DNA from: Acanthacorydalis orientalis | Taxonomy: Eukaryota; Arthropoda; Insecta; Megaloptera; Corydalidae | Direction: 5' to 3' | Assembly: GCA_034766995.1 (NCBI GenBank) | Contig: CM068315.1 | Span: 48,171,662-48,235,661, forward strand | Length of the DNA stretch: 64,000 nt | Shown here: positions 38,762 to 54,090 of the stretch, piece by piece | How positions within the stretch are numbered: the first letter of the stretch is position 1 | How the letters are laid out: every line of letters starts with the position of its first letter | Translations under genes and position numbers: made by a program | Notes under the pieces: generated by a model | Told to the model about the DNA's origin: nothing | Database searches by the model: none | What the model saw: only the letters and a program-made list of their open reading frames with translations

Positions 38762-40898
38762 TCATACTGTTCGATGCGTTTTCTCATGTTCTATATCATA
38801 TGATAATAATAAATACCAAAAATAACTCAAAAACCCCCAAAAATCGCATTTTTTTGGATTTTGCGGATATGCGGATATGGCGGATACGCGGAAATTGCGG
38901 ATATGGCGGATACGGCGGATATCATATCCGCGGCGGATGTCATATCCGCGGCGGATATCATATCCGCGGCGGATATCATATCCGCGGCGGATATCATATC
39001 CGCCATATCCGCAATATCCGCAATTTCCGCGTATCCGCCATATCCGCATATCCGCAAAATCCAAAAAAATGCGATTTTTGGGGGTTTTTCGTTATTTTTT
39101 GTTATTTATTATTATCTTATGATATAGAACATTAAAATACGCATCGAACAGTATGAAATTTTTGTAATTTTTTTTACATTTTGGCTATTTTAAGCAAGAA
39201 AAACGTTTATTTTTGCGTATCCGCCATATCCGCATATCCGCAAAATCCAAAAAAATGCGACTTTTGGGGTTTTATGAGTTATTTTTGGTATTTATTATTA
39301 TCTTATGATATAGAACATGAGAATACGCATCGAACAGTATGAAATTTTTGTAATTTTTTTTACATTTTGGCTATTTTAAGCAAGAAAAACGTTTATTTTT
39401 GCGTATCCGCCATATCCGCATATCCGCAAAATCCAAAAAAATGCGATTTTTGGGGGTTTTTTGTTATTTTTTGTTATTTATTATTATCTTATGATATAGA
39501 ACATTAAAATACGCATCGAACAGTATGAAATTTTTGTAATTTTTTTTACATTTTGGCTATTTTAAGCAAGAAAAACGTTTATTTTTGCGTATCCGCCATA
39601 TCCGCATATCCGCAAAATCCAAAAAAATGCGATTTTTGGGGGTTTTTGAGTTATTTTTGGTATTTATTATTATCTTATGATATAGAACATGAGAATACGC
39701 ATCGAACAGTATGAAATTTTTGTCATTTTTTTTACATTTTGGATATTTTAAGCAAAAAAAAACGTTTATTTTTGCGGATGTTTTGCGGATATTTCGCGGT
39801 TTTTGTCACTTTTTCGGTATCCATTATGAACCGATGTTATTTTTGTCTCATTTATGATATAGAACATTAAAATAGGCATCGGATAGTATGAAATAGTTGC
39901 CACTTTTTTAACATTTTGGATATTTTAGGCATGAAAAACCTTTAATTTCGCGAATTTTTCGCGGTTTTTGTGACTTTTTTGGTATCTATTATGAACCGAT
40001 GTTAATTTTGACTCATGTATGATATAGTATATTAAAATACGCATCGGATAGTATGAAATAGTTGCCATTTTTATAGCATTTTGGATCTTTTATCCATGAA
40101 AAACCTTTATTTTTGTTAATTTTTCGCGGTTTTTGTGACTTTTTCGGTATCTATTATAAACCGATGTCAATTTTGACTCAAGTATGAAATAGAACATTAA
40201 ATAACGCATAGAACAGTATGAAATAGTTGCTAGTTTTATAACATTTTGGGTATTTTATGAAGGAAAAACTGTAATTTTTGCTGTTTTTTTGCTTTTTTTT
40301 TGATATTTTCTTCATAAAATATGCAAAATGTTATAAAACTAGCAACTATTTCATACTGTTTGATGCGTAATTCCATGTTCTATATCGTAACAGAGACAAA
40401 ATTAACATAGTTTCATAAGTGATACCGAAAAAGTTACAAAAACCGCGAAATATCCGCAAAATATCCGCAAAAATAAACGTTTTTCTCGCTTAAAATATCC
40501 AAAATGTAAAAAAAATGACAAAAATTTCATACTGTTCGATGCGTATTTTAATGTTCTATGTCATACGATAATAATAAATACCAAAAATAACTCAAAAACC
40601 CCCAAAAATCGCATTTTTTTGGATTTTGCGGATATGCGGATATGGCGGATACGCAAAAATAAACGTTTTTCTTGCTAAAAATAGCCAAAATGTAAAAAAA
40701 ATGACAAAAATTTCATACTGTTCGATGCGTTTTCTCATGTTCTATATCATATGATAATAATAAATACCAAAAATAACTCAAAAACCCCCAAAAATCGCAT
40801 TTTTTTGGATTTTGCGGATATGCGGATATGGCGGATACGCAAAAATAAACGTTTTTCTTGCTAAAAATAGCCAAAATGTAAAAAAAATGACAAAATTT
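38762..40898. repeat. Satellite HOR 13, 2,137 bp, canonical length
   Basis: The core is at 38,915-39,004. The axis is near 40,272-40,302. Confidence 0.95.
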
Positions 40899-43035
40899 TC
40901 ATACTGTTCGATGCGTTTTCTCATGTTCTATATCATATGATAATAATAAATACCAAAAATAACTCAAAAACCCCCAAAAATCGCATTTTTTTGGATTTTG
41001 CGGATATGCGGATATGGCGGATACGCGGAAATTGCGGATATGGCGGATACGGCGGATATCATATCCGCGGCGGATGTCATATCCGCGGCGGATATCATAT
41101 CCGCGGCGGATATCATATCCGCGGCGGATATCATATCCGCCATATCCGCAATATCCGCAATTTCCGCGTATCCGCCATATCCGCATATCCGCAAAATCCA
41201 AAAAAATGCGATTTTTGGGGGTTTTTCGTTATTTTTTGTTATTTATTATTATCTTATGATATAGAACATTAAAATACGCATCGAACAGTATGAAATTTTT
41301 GTAATTTTTTTTACATTTTGGCTATTTTAAGCAAGAAAAACGTTTATTTTTGCGTATCCGCCATATCCGCATATCCGCAAAATCCAAAAAAATGCGACTT
41401 TTGGGGTTTTATGAGTTATTTTTGGTATTTATTATTATCTTATGATATAGAACATGAGAATACGCATCGAACAGTATGAAATTTTTGTAATTTTTTTTAC
41501 ATTTTGGCTATTTTAAGCAAGAAAAACGTTTATTTTTGCGTATCCGCCATATCCGCATATCCGCAAAATCCAAAAAAATGCGATTTTTGGGGGTTTTTTG
41601 TTATTTTTTGTTATTTATTATTATCTTATGATATAGAACATTAAAATACGCATCGAACAGTATGAAATTTTTGTAATTTTTTTTACATTTTGGCTATTTT
41701 AAGCAAGAAAAACGTTTATTTTTGCGTATCCGCCATATCCGCATATCCGCAAAATCCAAAAAAATGCGATTTTTGGGGGTTTTTGAGTTATTTTTGGTAT
41801 TTATTATTATCTTATGATATAGAACATGAGAATACGCATCGAACAGTATGAAATTTTTGTCATTTTTTTTACATTTTGGATATTTTAAGCAAAAAAAAAC
41901 GTTTATTTTTGCGGATGTTTTGCGGATATTTCGCGGTTTTTGTCACTTTTTCGGTATCCATTATGAACCGATGTTATTTTTGTCTCATTTATGATATAGA
42001 ACATTAAAATAGGCATCGGATAGTATGAAATAGTTGCCACTTTTTTAACATTTTGGATATTTTAGGCATGAAAAACCTTTAATTTCGCGAATTTTTCGCG
42101 GTTTTTGTGACTTTTTTGGTATCTATTATGAACCGATGTTAATTTTGACTCATGTATGATATAGTATATTAAAATACGCATCGGATAGTATGAAATAGTT
42201 GCCATTTTTATAGCATTTTGGATCTTTTATCCATGAAAAACCTTTATTTTTGTTAATTTTTCGCGGTTTTTGTGACTTTTTCGGTATCTATTATAAACCG
42301 ATGTCAATTTTGACTCAAGTATGAAATAGAACATTAAATAACGCATAGAACAGTATGAAATAGTTGCTAGTTTTATAACATTTTGGGTATTTTATGAAGG
42401 AAAAACTGTAATTTTTGCTGTTTTTTTGCTTTTTTTTTGATATTTTCTTCATAAAATATGCAAAATGTTATAAAACTAGCAACTATTTCATACTGTTTGA
42501 TGCGTAATTCCATGTTCTATATCGTAACAGAGACAAAATTAACATAGTTTCATAAGTGATACCGAAAAAGTTACAAAAACCGCGAAATATCCGCAAAATA
42601 TCCGCAAAAATAAACGTTTTTCTCGCTTAAAATATCCAAAATGTAAAAAAAATGACAAAAATTTCATACTGTTCGATGCGTATTTTAATGTTCTATGTCA
42701 TACGATAATAATAAATACCAAAAATAACTCAAAAACCCCCAAAAATCGCATTTTTTTGGATTTTGCGGATATGCGGATATGGCGGATACGCAAAAATAAA
42801 CGTTTTTCTTGCTAAAAATAGCCAAAATGTAAAAAAAATGACAAAAATTTCATACTGTTCGATGCGTTTTCTCATGTTCTATATCATATGATAATAATAA
42901 ATACCAAAAATAACTCAAAAACCCCCAAAAATCGCATTTTTTTGGATTTTGCGGATATGCGGATATGGCGGATACGCAAAAATAAACGTTTTTCTTGCTA
43001 AAAATAGCCAAAATGTAAAAAAAATGACAAAATTT
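40899..43035. repeat. Satellite HOR 14, 2,137 bp, canonical length
   Basis: The core is at 41,052-41,141. The axis is near 42,410-42,440. It is almost indistinguishable from HOR 13. Confidence 0.95.
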
Positions 43036-44986
43036 TCATACTGTTCGATGCGTTTTCTCATGTTCTATATCATATGATAATAATAAATACCAAAAATAAC
43101 TCAAAAACCCCCAAAAATCGCATTTTTTTGGATTTTGCGGATATGCGGATATGGCGGATACGCGGAAATTGCGGATATGGCGGATACGGCGGATATCATA
43201 TCCGCGGCGGATGTCATATCCGCGGCGGATATCATATCCGCGGCGGATATCATATCCGCGGCGGATATCATATCCGCCATATCCGCAATATCCGCAATTT
43301 CCGCGTATCCGCCATATCCGCATATCCGCAAAATCCAAAAAAATGCGATTTTTGGGGGTTTTTCGTTATTTTTTGTTATTTATTATTATCTTATGATATA
43401 GAACATTAAAATACGCATCGAACAGTATGAAATTTTTGTAATTTTTTTTACATTTTGGCTATTTTAAGCAAGAAAAACGTTTATTTTTGCGTATCCGCCA
43501 TATCCGCATATCCGCAAAATCCAAAAAAATGCGACTTTTGGGGTTTTATGAGTTATTTTTGGTATTTATTATTATCTTATGATATAGAACATGAGAATAC
43601 GCATCGAACAGTATGAAATTTTTGTAATTTTTTTTACATTTTGGCTATTTTAAGCAAGAAAAACGTTTATTTTTGCGTATCCGCCATATCCGCATATCCG
43701 CAAAATCCAAAAAAATGCGATTTTTGGGGGTTTTTTGTTATTTTTTGTTATTTATTATTATTTTATGATATAGAACATTAAAATACGCATCGAACAGTAT
43801 GAAATTTTTGTAATTTTTTTTACATTTTGGCTATTTTAAGCAAGAAAAACGTTTATTTTTGCGTATCCGCCATATCCGCATATCCGCAAAATCCAAAAAA
43901 ATGCGATTTTTGGGGGTTTTTGAGTTATTTTTGGTATTTATTATTATCTTATGATATAGAACATGAGAATACGCATCGAACAGTATGAAATTTTTGTAAT
44001 TTTTTTTACATTTTGGATATTTTAAGCAAAAAAAACGTTTATTTTTGCGGATGTTTTGCGGATATTTCGCGGTTTTTGTCACTTTTTCGGTATCCATTAT
44101 GAACCGATGTTATTTTTGTCTCATTTATGATATAGAACATTAAAATAGGCATCGGATAGTATGAAATAGTTGCCACTTTTTTAACATTTTGGATATTTTA
44201 GGCATGAAAAACCTTTAATTTCGCGAATTTTTCGCGGTTTTTGTGACTTTTTTGGTATCTATTATGAACCGATGTTAATTTTGACTCATGTATGATATAG
44301 TATATTAAAATACGCATCGGATAGTATGAAATAGTTGCCATTTTTATAGCATTTTGGATCTTTTATCCATGAAAAACCTTTATTTTTGTTAATTTTTCGC
44401 GGTTTTTGTGACTTTTTCGGTATCTATTATAAACCGATGTCAATTTTGACTCAAGTATGAAATAGAACATTAAATAACGCATAGAACAGTATGAAATAGT
44501 TGCTAGTTTTATAACATTTTGGGTATTTTATGAAGGAAAAACTGTAATTTTTGCTGTTTTTTTGCTTTTTTTTTTGATATTTTCTTCATAAAATATGCAA
44601 AATGTTATAAAACTAGCAACTATTTCATACTGTTTGATGCGTAATTCCATGTTCTATATCGTAACAGAGACAAAATTAACATAGTTTCATAAGTGATACC
44701 GAAAAAGTTACAAAAACCGCGAAATATCCGCAAAATATCCGCAAAAATAAACGTTTTTCTCGCTTAAAATATCCAAAATGTAAAAAAAATGACAAAAATT
44801 TCATACTGTTCGATGCGTATTTTAATGTTCTATGTCATACGATAATAATAAATACCAAAAATAACTCAAAAACCCCCAAAAATCGCATTTTTTTGGATTT
44901 TGCGGATATGCGGATATGGCGGATACGCAAAAATAAACGTTTTTCTTGCTAAAAATAGCCAAAATGTAAAAAAAATGACAAAAATT
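43036..44986. repeat. Satellite HOR 15, 1,951 bp (one R subunit missing)
   Basis: The core is at 43,189-43,278. It has four F class-A and two R subunits. The last F class-A subunit has GTAATTTTT where most units have GTCATTTTT (near 43,997). The axis is near 44,545-44,577. Confidence 0.95.
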
Positions 44987-46938
44987 TCATACTGTTCGAT
45001 GCGTTTTCTCATGTTCTATATCATATGATAATAATAAATACCAAAAATAACTCAAAAACCCCCAAAAATCGCATTTTTTTGGATTTTGCGGATATGCGGA
45101 TATGGCGGATACGCGGAAATTGCGGATATGGCGGATACGGCGGATATCATATCCGCGGCGGATGTCATATCCGCGGCGGATATCATATCCGCGGCGGATA
45201 TCATATCCGCGGCGGATATCATATCCGCCATATCCGCAATATCCGCAATTTCCGCGTATCCGCCATATCCGCATATCCGCAAAATCCAAAAAAATGCGAT
45301 TTTTGGGGGTTTTTCGTTATTTTTTGTTATTTATTATTATCTTATGATATAGAACATTAAAATACGCATCGAACAGTATGAAATTTTTGTAATTTTTTTT
45401 ACATTTTGGCTATTTTAAGCAAGAAAAACGTTTATTTTTGCGTATCCGCCATATCCGCATATCCGCAAAATCCAAAAAAATGCGACTTTTGGGGTTTTAT
45501 GAGTTATTTTTGGTATTTATTATTATCTTATGATATAGAACATGAGAATACGCATCGAACAGTATGAAATTTTTGTAATTTTTTTTACATTTTGGCTATT
45601 TTAAGCAAGAAAAACGTTTATTTTTGCGTATCCGCCATATCCGCATATCCGCAAAATCCAAAAAAATGCGATTTTTGGGGGTTTTTTGTTATTTTTTGTT
45701 ATTTATTATTATCTTATGATATAGAACATTAAAATACGCATCGAACAGTATGAAATTTTTGTAATTTTTTTTACATTTTGGCTATTTTAAGCAAGAAAAA
45801 CGTTTATTTTTGCGTATCCGCCATATCCGCATATCCGCAAAATCCAAAAAAATGCGATTTTTGGGGGTTTTTGAGTTATTTTTGGTATTTATTATTATCT
45901 TATGATATAGAACATGAGAATACGCATCGAACAGTATGAAATTTTTGTCATTTTTTTTACATTTTGGATATTTTAAGCAAAAAAAAACGTTTATTTTTGC
46001 GGATGTTTTGCGGATATTTCGCGGTTTTTGTCACTTTTTCGGTATCCATTATGAACCGATGTTATTTTTGTCTCATTTATGATATAGAACATTAAAATAG
46101 GCATCGGATAGTATGAAATAGTTGCCACTTTTTTAACATTTTGGATATTTTAGGCATGAAAAACCTTTAATTTCGCGAATTTTTCGCGGTTTTTGTGACT
46201 TTTTTGGTATCTATTATGAACCGATGTTAATTTTGACTCATGTATGATATAGTATATTAAAATACGCATCGGATAGTATGAAATAGTTGCCATTTTTATA
46301 GCATTTTGGATCTTTTATCCATGAAAAACCTTTATTTTTGTTAATTTTTCGCGGTTTTTGTGACTTTTTCGGTATCTATTATAAACCGATGTCAATTTTG
46401 ACTCAAGTATGAAATAGAACATTAAATAACGCATAGAACAGTATGAAATAGTTGCTAGTTTTATAACATTTTGGGTATTTTATGAAGGAAAAACTGTAAT
46501 TTTTGCTGTTTTTTTGCTTTTTTTTTTGATATTTTCTTCATAAAATATGCAAAATGTTATAAAACTAGCAACTATTTCATACTGTTTGATGCGTAATTCC
46601 ATGTTCTATATCGTAACAGAGACAAAATTAACATAGTTTCATAAGTGATACCGAAAAAGTTACAAAAACCGCGAAATATCCGCAAAATATCCGCAAAAAT
46701 AAACGTTTTTCTCGCTTAAAATATCCAAAATGTAAAAAAAATGACAAAAATTTCATACTGTTCGATGCGTATTTTAATGTTCTATGTCATACGATAATAA
46801 TAAATACCAAAAATAACTCAAAAACCCCCAAAAATCGCATTTTTTTGGATTTTGCGGATATGCGGATATGGCGGATACGCAAAAATAAACGTTTTTCTTG
46901 CTAAAAATAGCCAAAATGTAAAAAAAATTACAAAAATT
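44987..46938. repeat. Satellite HOR 16, 1,952 bp (one R subunit missing)
   Basis: The core is at 45,140-45,229. It has four F class-A and two R subunits. The axis is near 46,498-46,530. Confidence 0.95.
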
Positions 46939-49075
46939 TCATACTGTTCGATGCGTTTTCTCATGTTCTATATCATATGATAATAATAAATACCAAAAAT
47001 AACTCAAAAACCCCCAAAAATCGCATTTTTTTGGATTTTGCGGATATGCGGATATGGCGGATACGCGGAAATTGCGGATATGGCGGATACGGCGGATATC
47101 ATATCCGCGGCGGATGTCATATCCGCGGCGGATATCATATCCGCGGCGGATATCATATCCGCGGCGGATATCATATCCGCCATATCCGCAATATCCGCAA
47201 TTTCCGCGTATCCGCCATATCCGCATATCCGCAAAATCCAAAAAAATGCGATTTTTGGGGGTTTTTCGTTATTTTTTGTTATTTATTATTATCTTATGAT
47301 ATAGAACATTAAAATACGCATCGAACAGTATGAAATTTTTGTAATTTTTTTTACATTTTGGCTATTTTAAGCAAGAAAAACGTTTATTTTTGCGTATCCG
47401 CCATATCCGCATATCCGCAAAATCCAAAAAAATGCGACTTTTGGGGTTTTATGAGTTATTTTTGGTATTTATTATTATCTTATGATATAGAACATGAGAA
47501 TACGCATCGAACAGTATGAAATTTTTGTAATTTTTTTTACATTTTGGCTATTTTAAGCAAGAAAAACGTTTATTTTTGCGTATCCGCCATATCCGCATAT
47601 CCGCAAAATCCAAAAAAATGCGATTTTTGGGGGTTTTTTGTTATTTTTTGTTATTTATTATTATTTTATGATATAGAACATTAAAATACGCATCGAACAG
47701 TATGAAATTTTTGTAATTTTTTTTACATTTTGGCTATTTTAAGCAAGAAAAACGTTTATTTTTGCGTATCCGCCATATCCGCATATCCGCAAAATCCAAA
47801 AAAATGCGATTTTTGGGGGTTTTTGAGTTATTTTTGGTATTTATTATTATCTTATGATATAGAACATGAGAATACGCATCGAACAGTATGAAATTTTTGT
47901 CATTTTTTTTACATTTTGGATATTTTAAGCAAAAAAAAACGTTTATTTTTGCGGATGTTTTGCGGATATTTCGCGGTTTTTGTCACTTTTTCGGTATCCA
48001 TTATGAACCGATGTTATTTTTGTCTCATTTATGATATAGAACATTAAAATAGGCATCGGATAGTATGAAATAGTTGCCACTTTTTTAACATTTTGGATAT
48101 TTTAGGCATGAAAAACCTTTAATTTCGCGAATTTTTCGCGGTTTTTGTGACTTTTTTGGTATCTATTATGAACCGATGTTAATTTTGACTCATGTATGAT
48201 ATAGTATATTAAAATACGCATCGGATAGTATGAAATAGTTGCCATTTTTATAGCATTTTGGATCTTTTATCCATGAAAAACCTTTATTTTTGTTAATTTT
48301 TCGCGGTTTTTGTGACTTTTTCGGTATCTATTATAAACCGATGTCAATTTTGACTCAAGTATGAAATAGAACATTAAATAACGCATAGAACAGTATGAAA
48401 TAGTTGCTAGTTTTATAACATTTTGGGTATTTTATGAAGGAAAAACTGTAATTTTTGCTGTTTTTTTTGTTTTTTTTTGATATTTTCTTCATAAAATATG
48501 CAAAATGTTATAAAACTAGCAACTATTTCATACTGTTTGATGCGTAATTCCATGTTCTATATCGTAACAGAGACAAAATTAACATAGTTTCATAAGTGAT
48601 ACCGAAAAAGTTACAAAAACCGCGAAATATCCGCAAAATATCCGCAAAAATAAACGTTTTTCTCGCTTAAAATATCCAAAATGTAAAAAAAATGACAAAA
48701 ATTTCATACTGTTCGATGCGTATTTTAATGTTCTATGTCATACGATAATAATAAATACCAAAAATAACTCAAAAACCCCCAAAAATCGCATTTTTTTGGA
48801 TTTTGCGGATATGCGGATATGGCGGATACGCAAAAATAAACGTTTTTCTTGCTAAAAATAGCCAAAATGTAAAAAAAATGACAAAAATTTCATACTGTTC
48901 GATGCGTTTTCTCATGTTCTATATCATATGATAATAATAAATACCAAAAATAACTCAAAAACCCCCAAAAATCGCATTTTTTTGGATTTTGCGGATATGC
49001 GGATATGGCGGATACGCAAAAATAAACGTTTTTCTTGCTAAAAATAGCCAAAATGTAAAAAAAATGACAAAATTT
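46939..49075. repeat. Satellite HOR 17, 2,137 bp, canonical length
   Basis: The core is at 47,092-47,181. The T-rich axis near 48,450-48,480 lacks the usual GC between the two T-tracts (TTTTTGTTTTTTTTTG). Confidence 0.95.
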
Positions 49076-52000
49076 TCATACTGTTCGATGCGTTTTCTCA
49101 TGTTCTATATCATATGATAATAATAAATACCAAAAATAACTCAAAAACCCCCAAAAATCGCATTTTTTTGGATTTTGCGGATATGCGGATATGGCGGATA
49201 CGCGGAAATTGCGGATATGGCGGATACGGCGGATATCATATCCGCGGCGGATGTCATATCCGCGGCGGATATCATATCCGCGGCGGATATCATATCCGCG
49301 GCGGATATCATATCCGCCATATCCGCAATATCCGCCATATCCGCGTATCCGCCATATCCGCATATCCGCAAAATCCAAAAAAATGCGATTTTTGGGGGTT
49401 TTTCGTTATTTTTTGTTATTTATTATTATCTTATGATATAGAACATTAAAATACGCATCGAACAGTATGAAATTTTTGTAATTTTTTTTACATTTTGGCT
49501 ATTTTAAGCAAGAAAAACGTTTATTTTTGCGTATCCGCCATATCCGCATATCCGCAAAATCCAAAAAAATGCGACTTTTGGGGTTTTATGAGTTATTTTT
49601 GGTATTTATTATTATCTTATGATATAGAACATGAGAATACGCATCGAACAGTATGAAATTTTTGTAATTTTTTTTACATTTTGGCTATTTTAAGCAAGAA
49701 AAACGTTTATTTTTGCGTATCCGCCATATCCGCATATCCGCAAAATCCAAAAAAATGCGACTTTTGGGGTTTTATGAGTTATTTTTGGTATTTATTATTA
49801 TCTTATGATATAGAACATGAGAATACGCATCGAACAGTATGAAATTTTTGTAATTTTTTTTACATTTTGGCTATTTTAAGCAAGAAAAACGTTTATTTTT
49901 GCGTATCCGCCATATCCGCATATCCGCAAAATCCAAAAAAATGCGATTTTTGGGGGTTTTTTGTTATTTTTTGTTATTTATTATTATCTTATGATATAGA
50001 ACATTAAAATACGCATCGAACAGTATGAAATTTTTGTAATTTTTTTTACATTTTGGCTATTTTAAGCAAGAAAAACGTTTATTTTTGCGTATCCGCCATA
50101 TCCGCATATCCGCAAAATCCAAAAAAATGCGATTTTTGGGGGTTTTTGAGTTATTTTTGGTATTTATTATTATCCTATGATATAGAACATGAGAATACGC
50201 ATCGAACAGTATGAAATTTTTGTAATTTTTTTTACATTTTAGATATTTTAAGCAAGAAAAACGTTTATTTTTGCGTATCCGCCATATCCGCATATCCGCA
50301 AAATCCAAAAAAATGCGATTTTTGGGGGTTTTTGAGTTATTTTTGGTATTTATTATTATCCTATGATATAGAACATGAGAATACGCATCGAACAGTATGA
50401 AATTTTTGTAATTTTTTTTACATTTTAGATATTTTAAGCAAGAAAAACGTTTATTTTTGCGTATCCGCCATATCCGCATATCCGCAAAATCCAAAAAAAT
50501 GCGATTTTTTGGGGTTTTTTGTTATTTTTTGTTATTTATTATTATTTTATGATATAGAACATTAAAATACGCATCGAACAGTATGAAATTTTTGTAATTT
50601 TTTTTACATTTTGGCTATTTTAAGCAAGAAAAACGTTTATTTTTGCGTATCCGCCATATCCGCATATCCGCAAAATCCAAAAAAATGCGATTTTTGGGGG
50701 TTTTTGAGTTATTTTTGGTATTTATTATTATCTTATGATATAGAACATGAGAATACGCATCGAACAGTATGAAATTTTTGTCATTTTTTTTACATTTTGG
50801 ATATTTTAAGCAAAAAAAACGTTTATTTTTGCGGATGTTTTGCGGATATTTCGCGGTTTTTGTCACTTTTTCGGTATCCATTATGAACCGATGTTATTTT
50901 TGTCTCATTTATGATATAGAACATTAAAATAGGCATCGGATAGTATGAAATAGTTGCCACTTTTTTAACATTTTGGATATTTTAGGCATGAAAAACCTTT
51001 AATTTCGCGAATTTTTCGCGGTTTTTGTGACTTTTTTGGTATCTATTATGAACCGATGTTAATTTTGACTCATGTATGATATAGTATATTAAAATACGCA
51101 TCGGATAGTATGAAATAGTTGCCATTTTTATAGCATTTTGGATCTTTTATCCATGAAAAACCTTTATTTTTGTTAATTTTTCGCGGTTTTTGTGACTTTT
51201 TCGGTATCTATTATAAACCGATGTCAATTTTGACTCAAGTATGAAATAGAACATTAAATAACGCATAGAACAGTATGAAATAGTTGCTAGTTTTATAACA
51301 TTTTGGGTATTTTATGAAGGAAAAACTGTAATTTTTGCTGTTTTTTTGCTTTTTTTTGATATTTTCTTCATAAAATATGCAAAATGTTATAAAACTAGCA
51401 ACTATTTCATACTGTTTGATGCGTAATTCCATGTTCTATATCGTAACAGAGACAAAATTAACATAGTTTCATAAGTGATACCGAAAAAGTTACAAAAACC
51501 GCGAAATATCCGCAAAATATCCGCAAAAATAAACGTTTTTCTCGCTTAAAATATCCAAAATGTAAAAAAAATGACAAAAATTTCATACTGTTCGATGCGT
51601 ATTTTAATGTTCTATGTCATACGATAATAATAAATACCAAAAATAACTCAAAAACCCCCAAAAATCGCATTTTTTTGGATTTTGCGGATATGCGGATATG
51701 GCGGATACGCAAAAATAAACGTTTTTCTTGCTAAAAATAGCCAAAATGTAAAAAAAATGACAAAAATTTCATACTGTTCGATGCGTTTTCTCATGTTCTA
51801 TATCATATGATAATAATAAATACCAAAAATAACTCAAAAACCCCCAAAAATCGCATTTTTTTGGATTTTGCGGATATGCGGATATGGCGGATACGCAAAA
51901 ATAAACGTTTTTCTTGCTAAAAATAGCCAAAATGTAAAAAAAATGACAAAATTTTCATACTGTTCGATGCGTTTTCTCATGTTCTATATCATATGATAAT

Positions 52001-52140
52001 AATAAATACCAAAAATAACTCAAAAACCCCCAAAAATCGCATTTTTTTGGATTTTGCGGATATGCGGATATGGCGGATACGCAAAAATAAACGTTTTTCT
52101 TGCTAAAAATAGCCAAAATGTAAAAAAAATGACAAAATTT
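49076..52140. repeat. Satellite HOR 18, 3,065 bp, expanded by five subunits
   Basis: The core at 49,229-49,318 is followed by the GCCATATCC flank variant. It has eight F class-A subunits (normally four) and four R subunits (normally three). Two consecutive F subunits carry the private pair TATTATCCTATG and CATTTTAGATATTT (about 50,170-50,440). The axis is near 51,330-51,360, with a shortened second T-tract. Confidence 0.95.
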
Positions 52141-54090
52141 TCATACTGTTCGATGCGTTTTCTCATGTTCTATATCATATGATAATAATAAATACCAAAA
52201 ATAACTCAAAAACCCCCAAAAATCGCATTTTTTTGGATTTTGCGGATATGCGGATATGGCGGATACGCGGAAATTGCGGATATGGCGGATACGGCGGATA
52301 TCATATCCGCGGCGGATGTCATATCCGCGGCGGATATCATATCCGCGGCGGATATCATATCCGCGGCGGATATCATATCCGCCATATCCGCAATATCCGC
52401 CATATCCGCGTATCCGCCATATCCGCATATCCGCAAAATCCAAAAAAATGCGATTTTTGGGGGTTTTTCGTTATTTTTTGTTATTTATTATTATCTTATG
52501 ATATAGAACATTAAAATACGCATCGAACAGTATGAAATTTTTGTAATTTTTTTTACATTTTGGCTATTTTAAGCAAGAAAAACGTTTATTTTTGCGTATC
52601 CGCCATATCCGCATATCCGCAAAATCCAAAAAAATGCGACTTTTGGGGTTTTATGAGTTATTTTTGGTATTTATTATTATCTTATGATATAGAACATGAG
52701 AATACGCATCGAACAGTATGAAATTTTTGTAATTTTTTTTACATTTTGGCTATTTTAAGCAAGAAAAACGTTTATTTTTGCGTATCCGCCATATCCGCAT
52801 ATCCGCAAAATCCAAAAAAATGCGATTTTTGGGGGTTTTTTGTTATTTTTTGTTATTTATTATTATCTTATGATATAGAACATTAAAATACGCATCGAAC
52901 AGTATGAAATTTTTGTAATTTTTTTTACATTTTGGCTATTTTAAGCAAGAAAAACGTTTATTTTTGCGTATCCGCCATATCCGCATATCCGCAAAATCCA
53001 AAAAAATGCGATTTTTGGGGGTTTTTGAGTTATTTTTGGTATTTATTATTATCTTATGATATAGAACATGAGAATACGCATCGAACAGTATGAAATTTTT
53101 GTCATTTTTTTTACATTTTGGATATTTTAAGCAAAAAAAACGTTTATTTTTGCGGATGTTTTGCGGATATTTCGCGGTTTTTGTCACTTTTTCGGTATCC
53201 ATTATGAACCGATGTTATTTTTGTCTCATTTATGATATAGAACATTAAAATAGGCATCGGATAGTATGAAATAGTTGCCACTTTTTTAACATTTTGGATA
53301 TTTTAGGCATGAAAAACCTTTAATTTCGCGAATTTTTCGCGGTTTTTGTGACTTTTTTGGTATCTATTATGAACCGATGTTAATTTTGACTCATGTATGA
53401 TATAGTATATTAAAATACGCATCGGATAGTATGAAATAGTTGCCATTTTTATAGCATTTTGGATCTTTTATCCATGAAAAACCTTTATTTTTGTTAATTT
53501 TTCGCGGTTTTTGTGACTTTTTCGGTATCTATTATAAACCGATGTCAATTTTGACTCAAGTATGAAATAGAACATTAAATAACGCATAGAACAGTATGAA
53601 ATAGTTGCTAGTTTTATAACATTTTGGGTATTTTATGAAGGAAAAACTGTAATTTTTGCTGTTTTTTTGCTTTTTTTTTGATATTTTCTTCATAAAATAT
53701 GCAAAATGTTATAAAACTAGCAACTATTTCATACTGTTTGATGCGTAATTCCATGTTCTATATCGTAACAGAGACAAAATTAACATAGTTTCATAAGTGA
53801 TACCGAAAAAGTTACAAAAACCGCGAAATATCCGCAAAATATCCGCAAAAATAAACGTTTTTCTCGCTTAAAATATCCAAAATGTAAAAAAAATGACAAA
53901 AATTTCATACTGTTCGATGCGTATTTTAATGTTCTATGTCATACGATAATAATAAATACCAAAAATAACTCAAAAACCCCCAAAAATCGCATTTTTTTGG
54001 ATTTTGCGGATATGCGGATATGGCGGATACGCAAAAATAAACGTTTTTCTTGCTAAAAATAGCCAAAATGTAAAAAAAATTACAAAAATT
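52141..54090. repeat. Satellite HOR 19, 1,950 bp (one R subunit missing)
   Basis: The core at 52,294-52,383 has the GCCATATCC flank variant. It has four F class-A and two R subunits. The axis is near 53,650-53,681. Confidence 0.95.

Noticed and set aside
50057..50494. 145-codon minus-strand ORF, and the similar 150-codon ORF at 61,665-62,117
   Set aside because: Both are two or more satellite subunits read in tandem, open only because 186 bp is a multiple of three.
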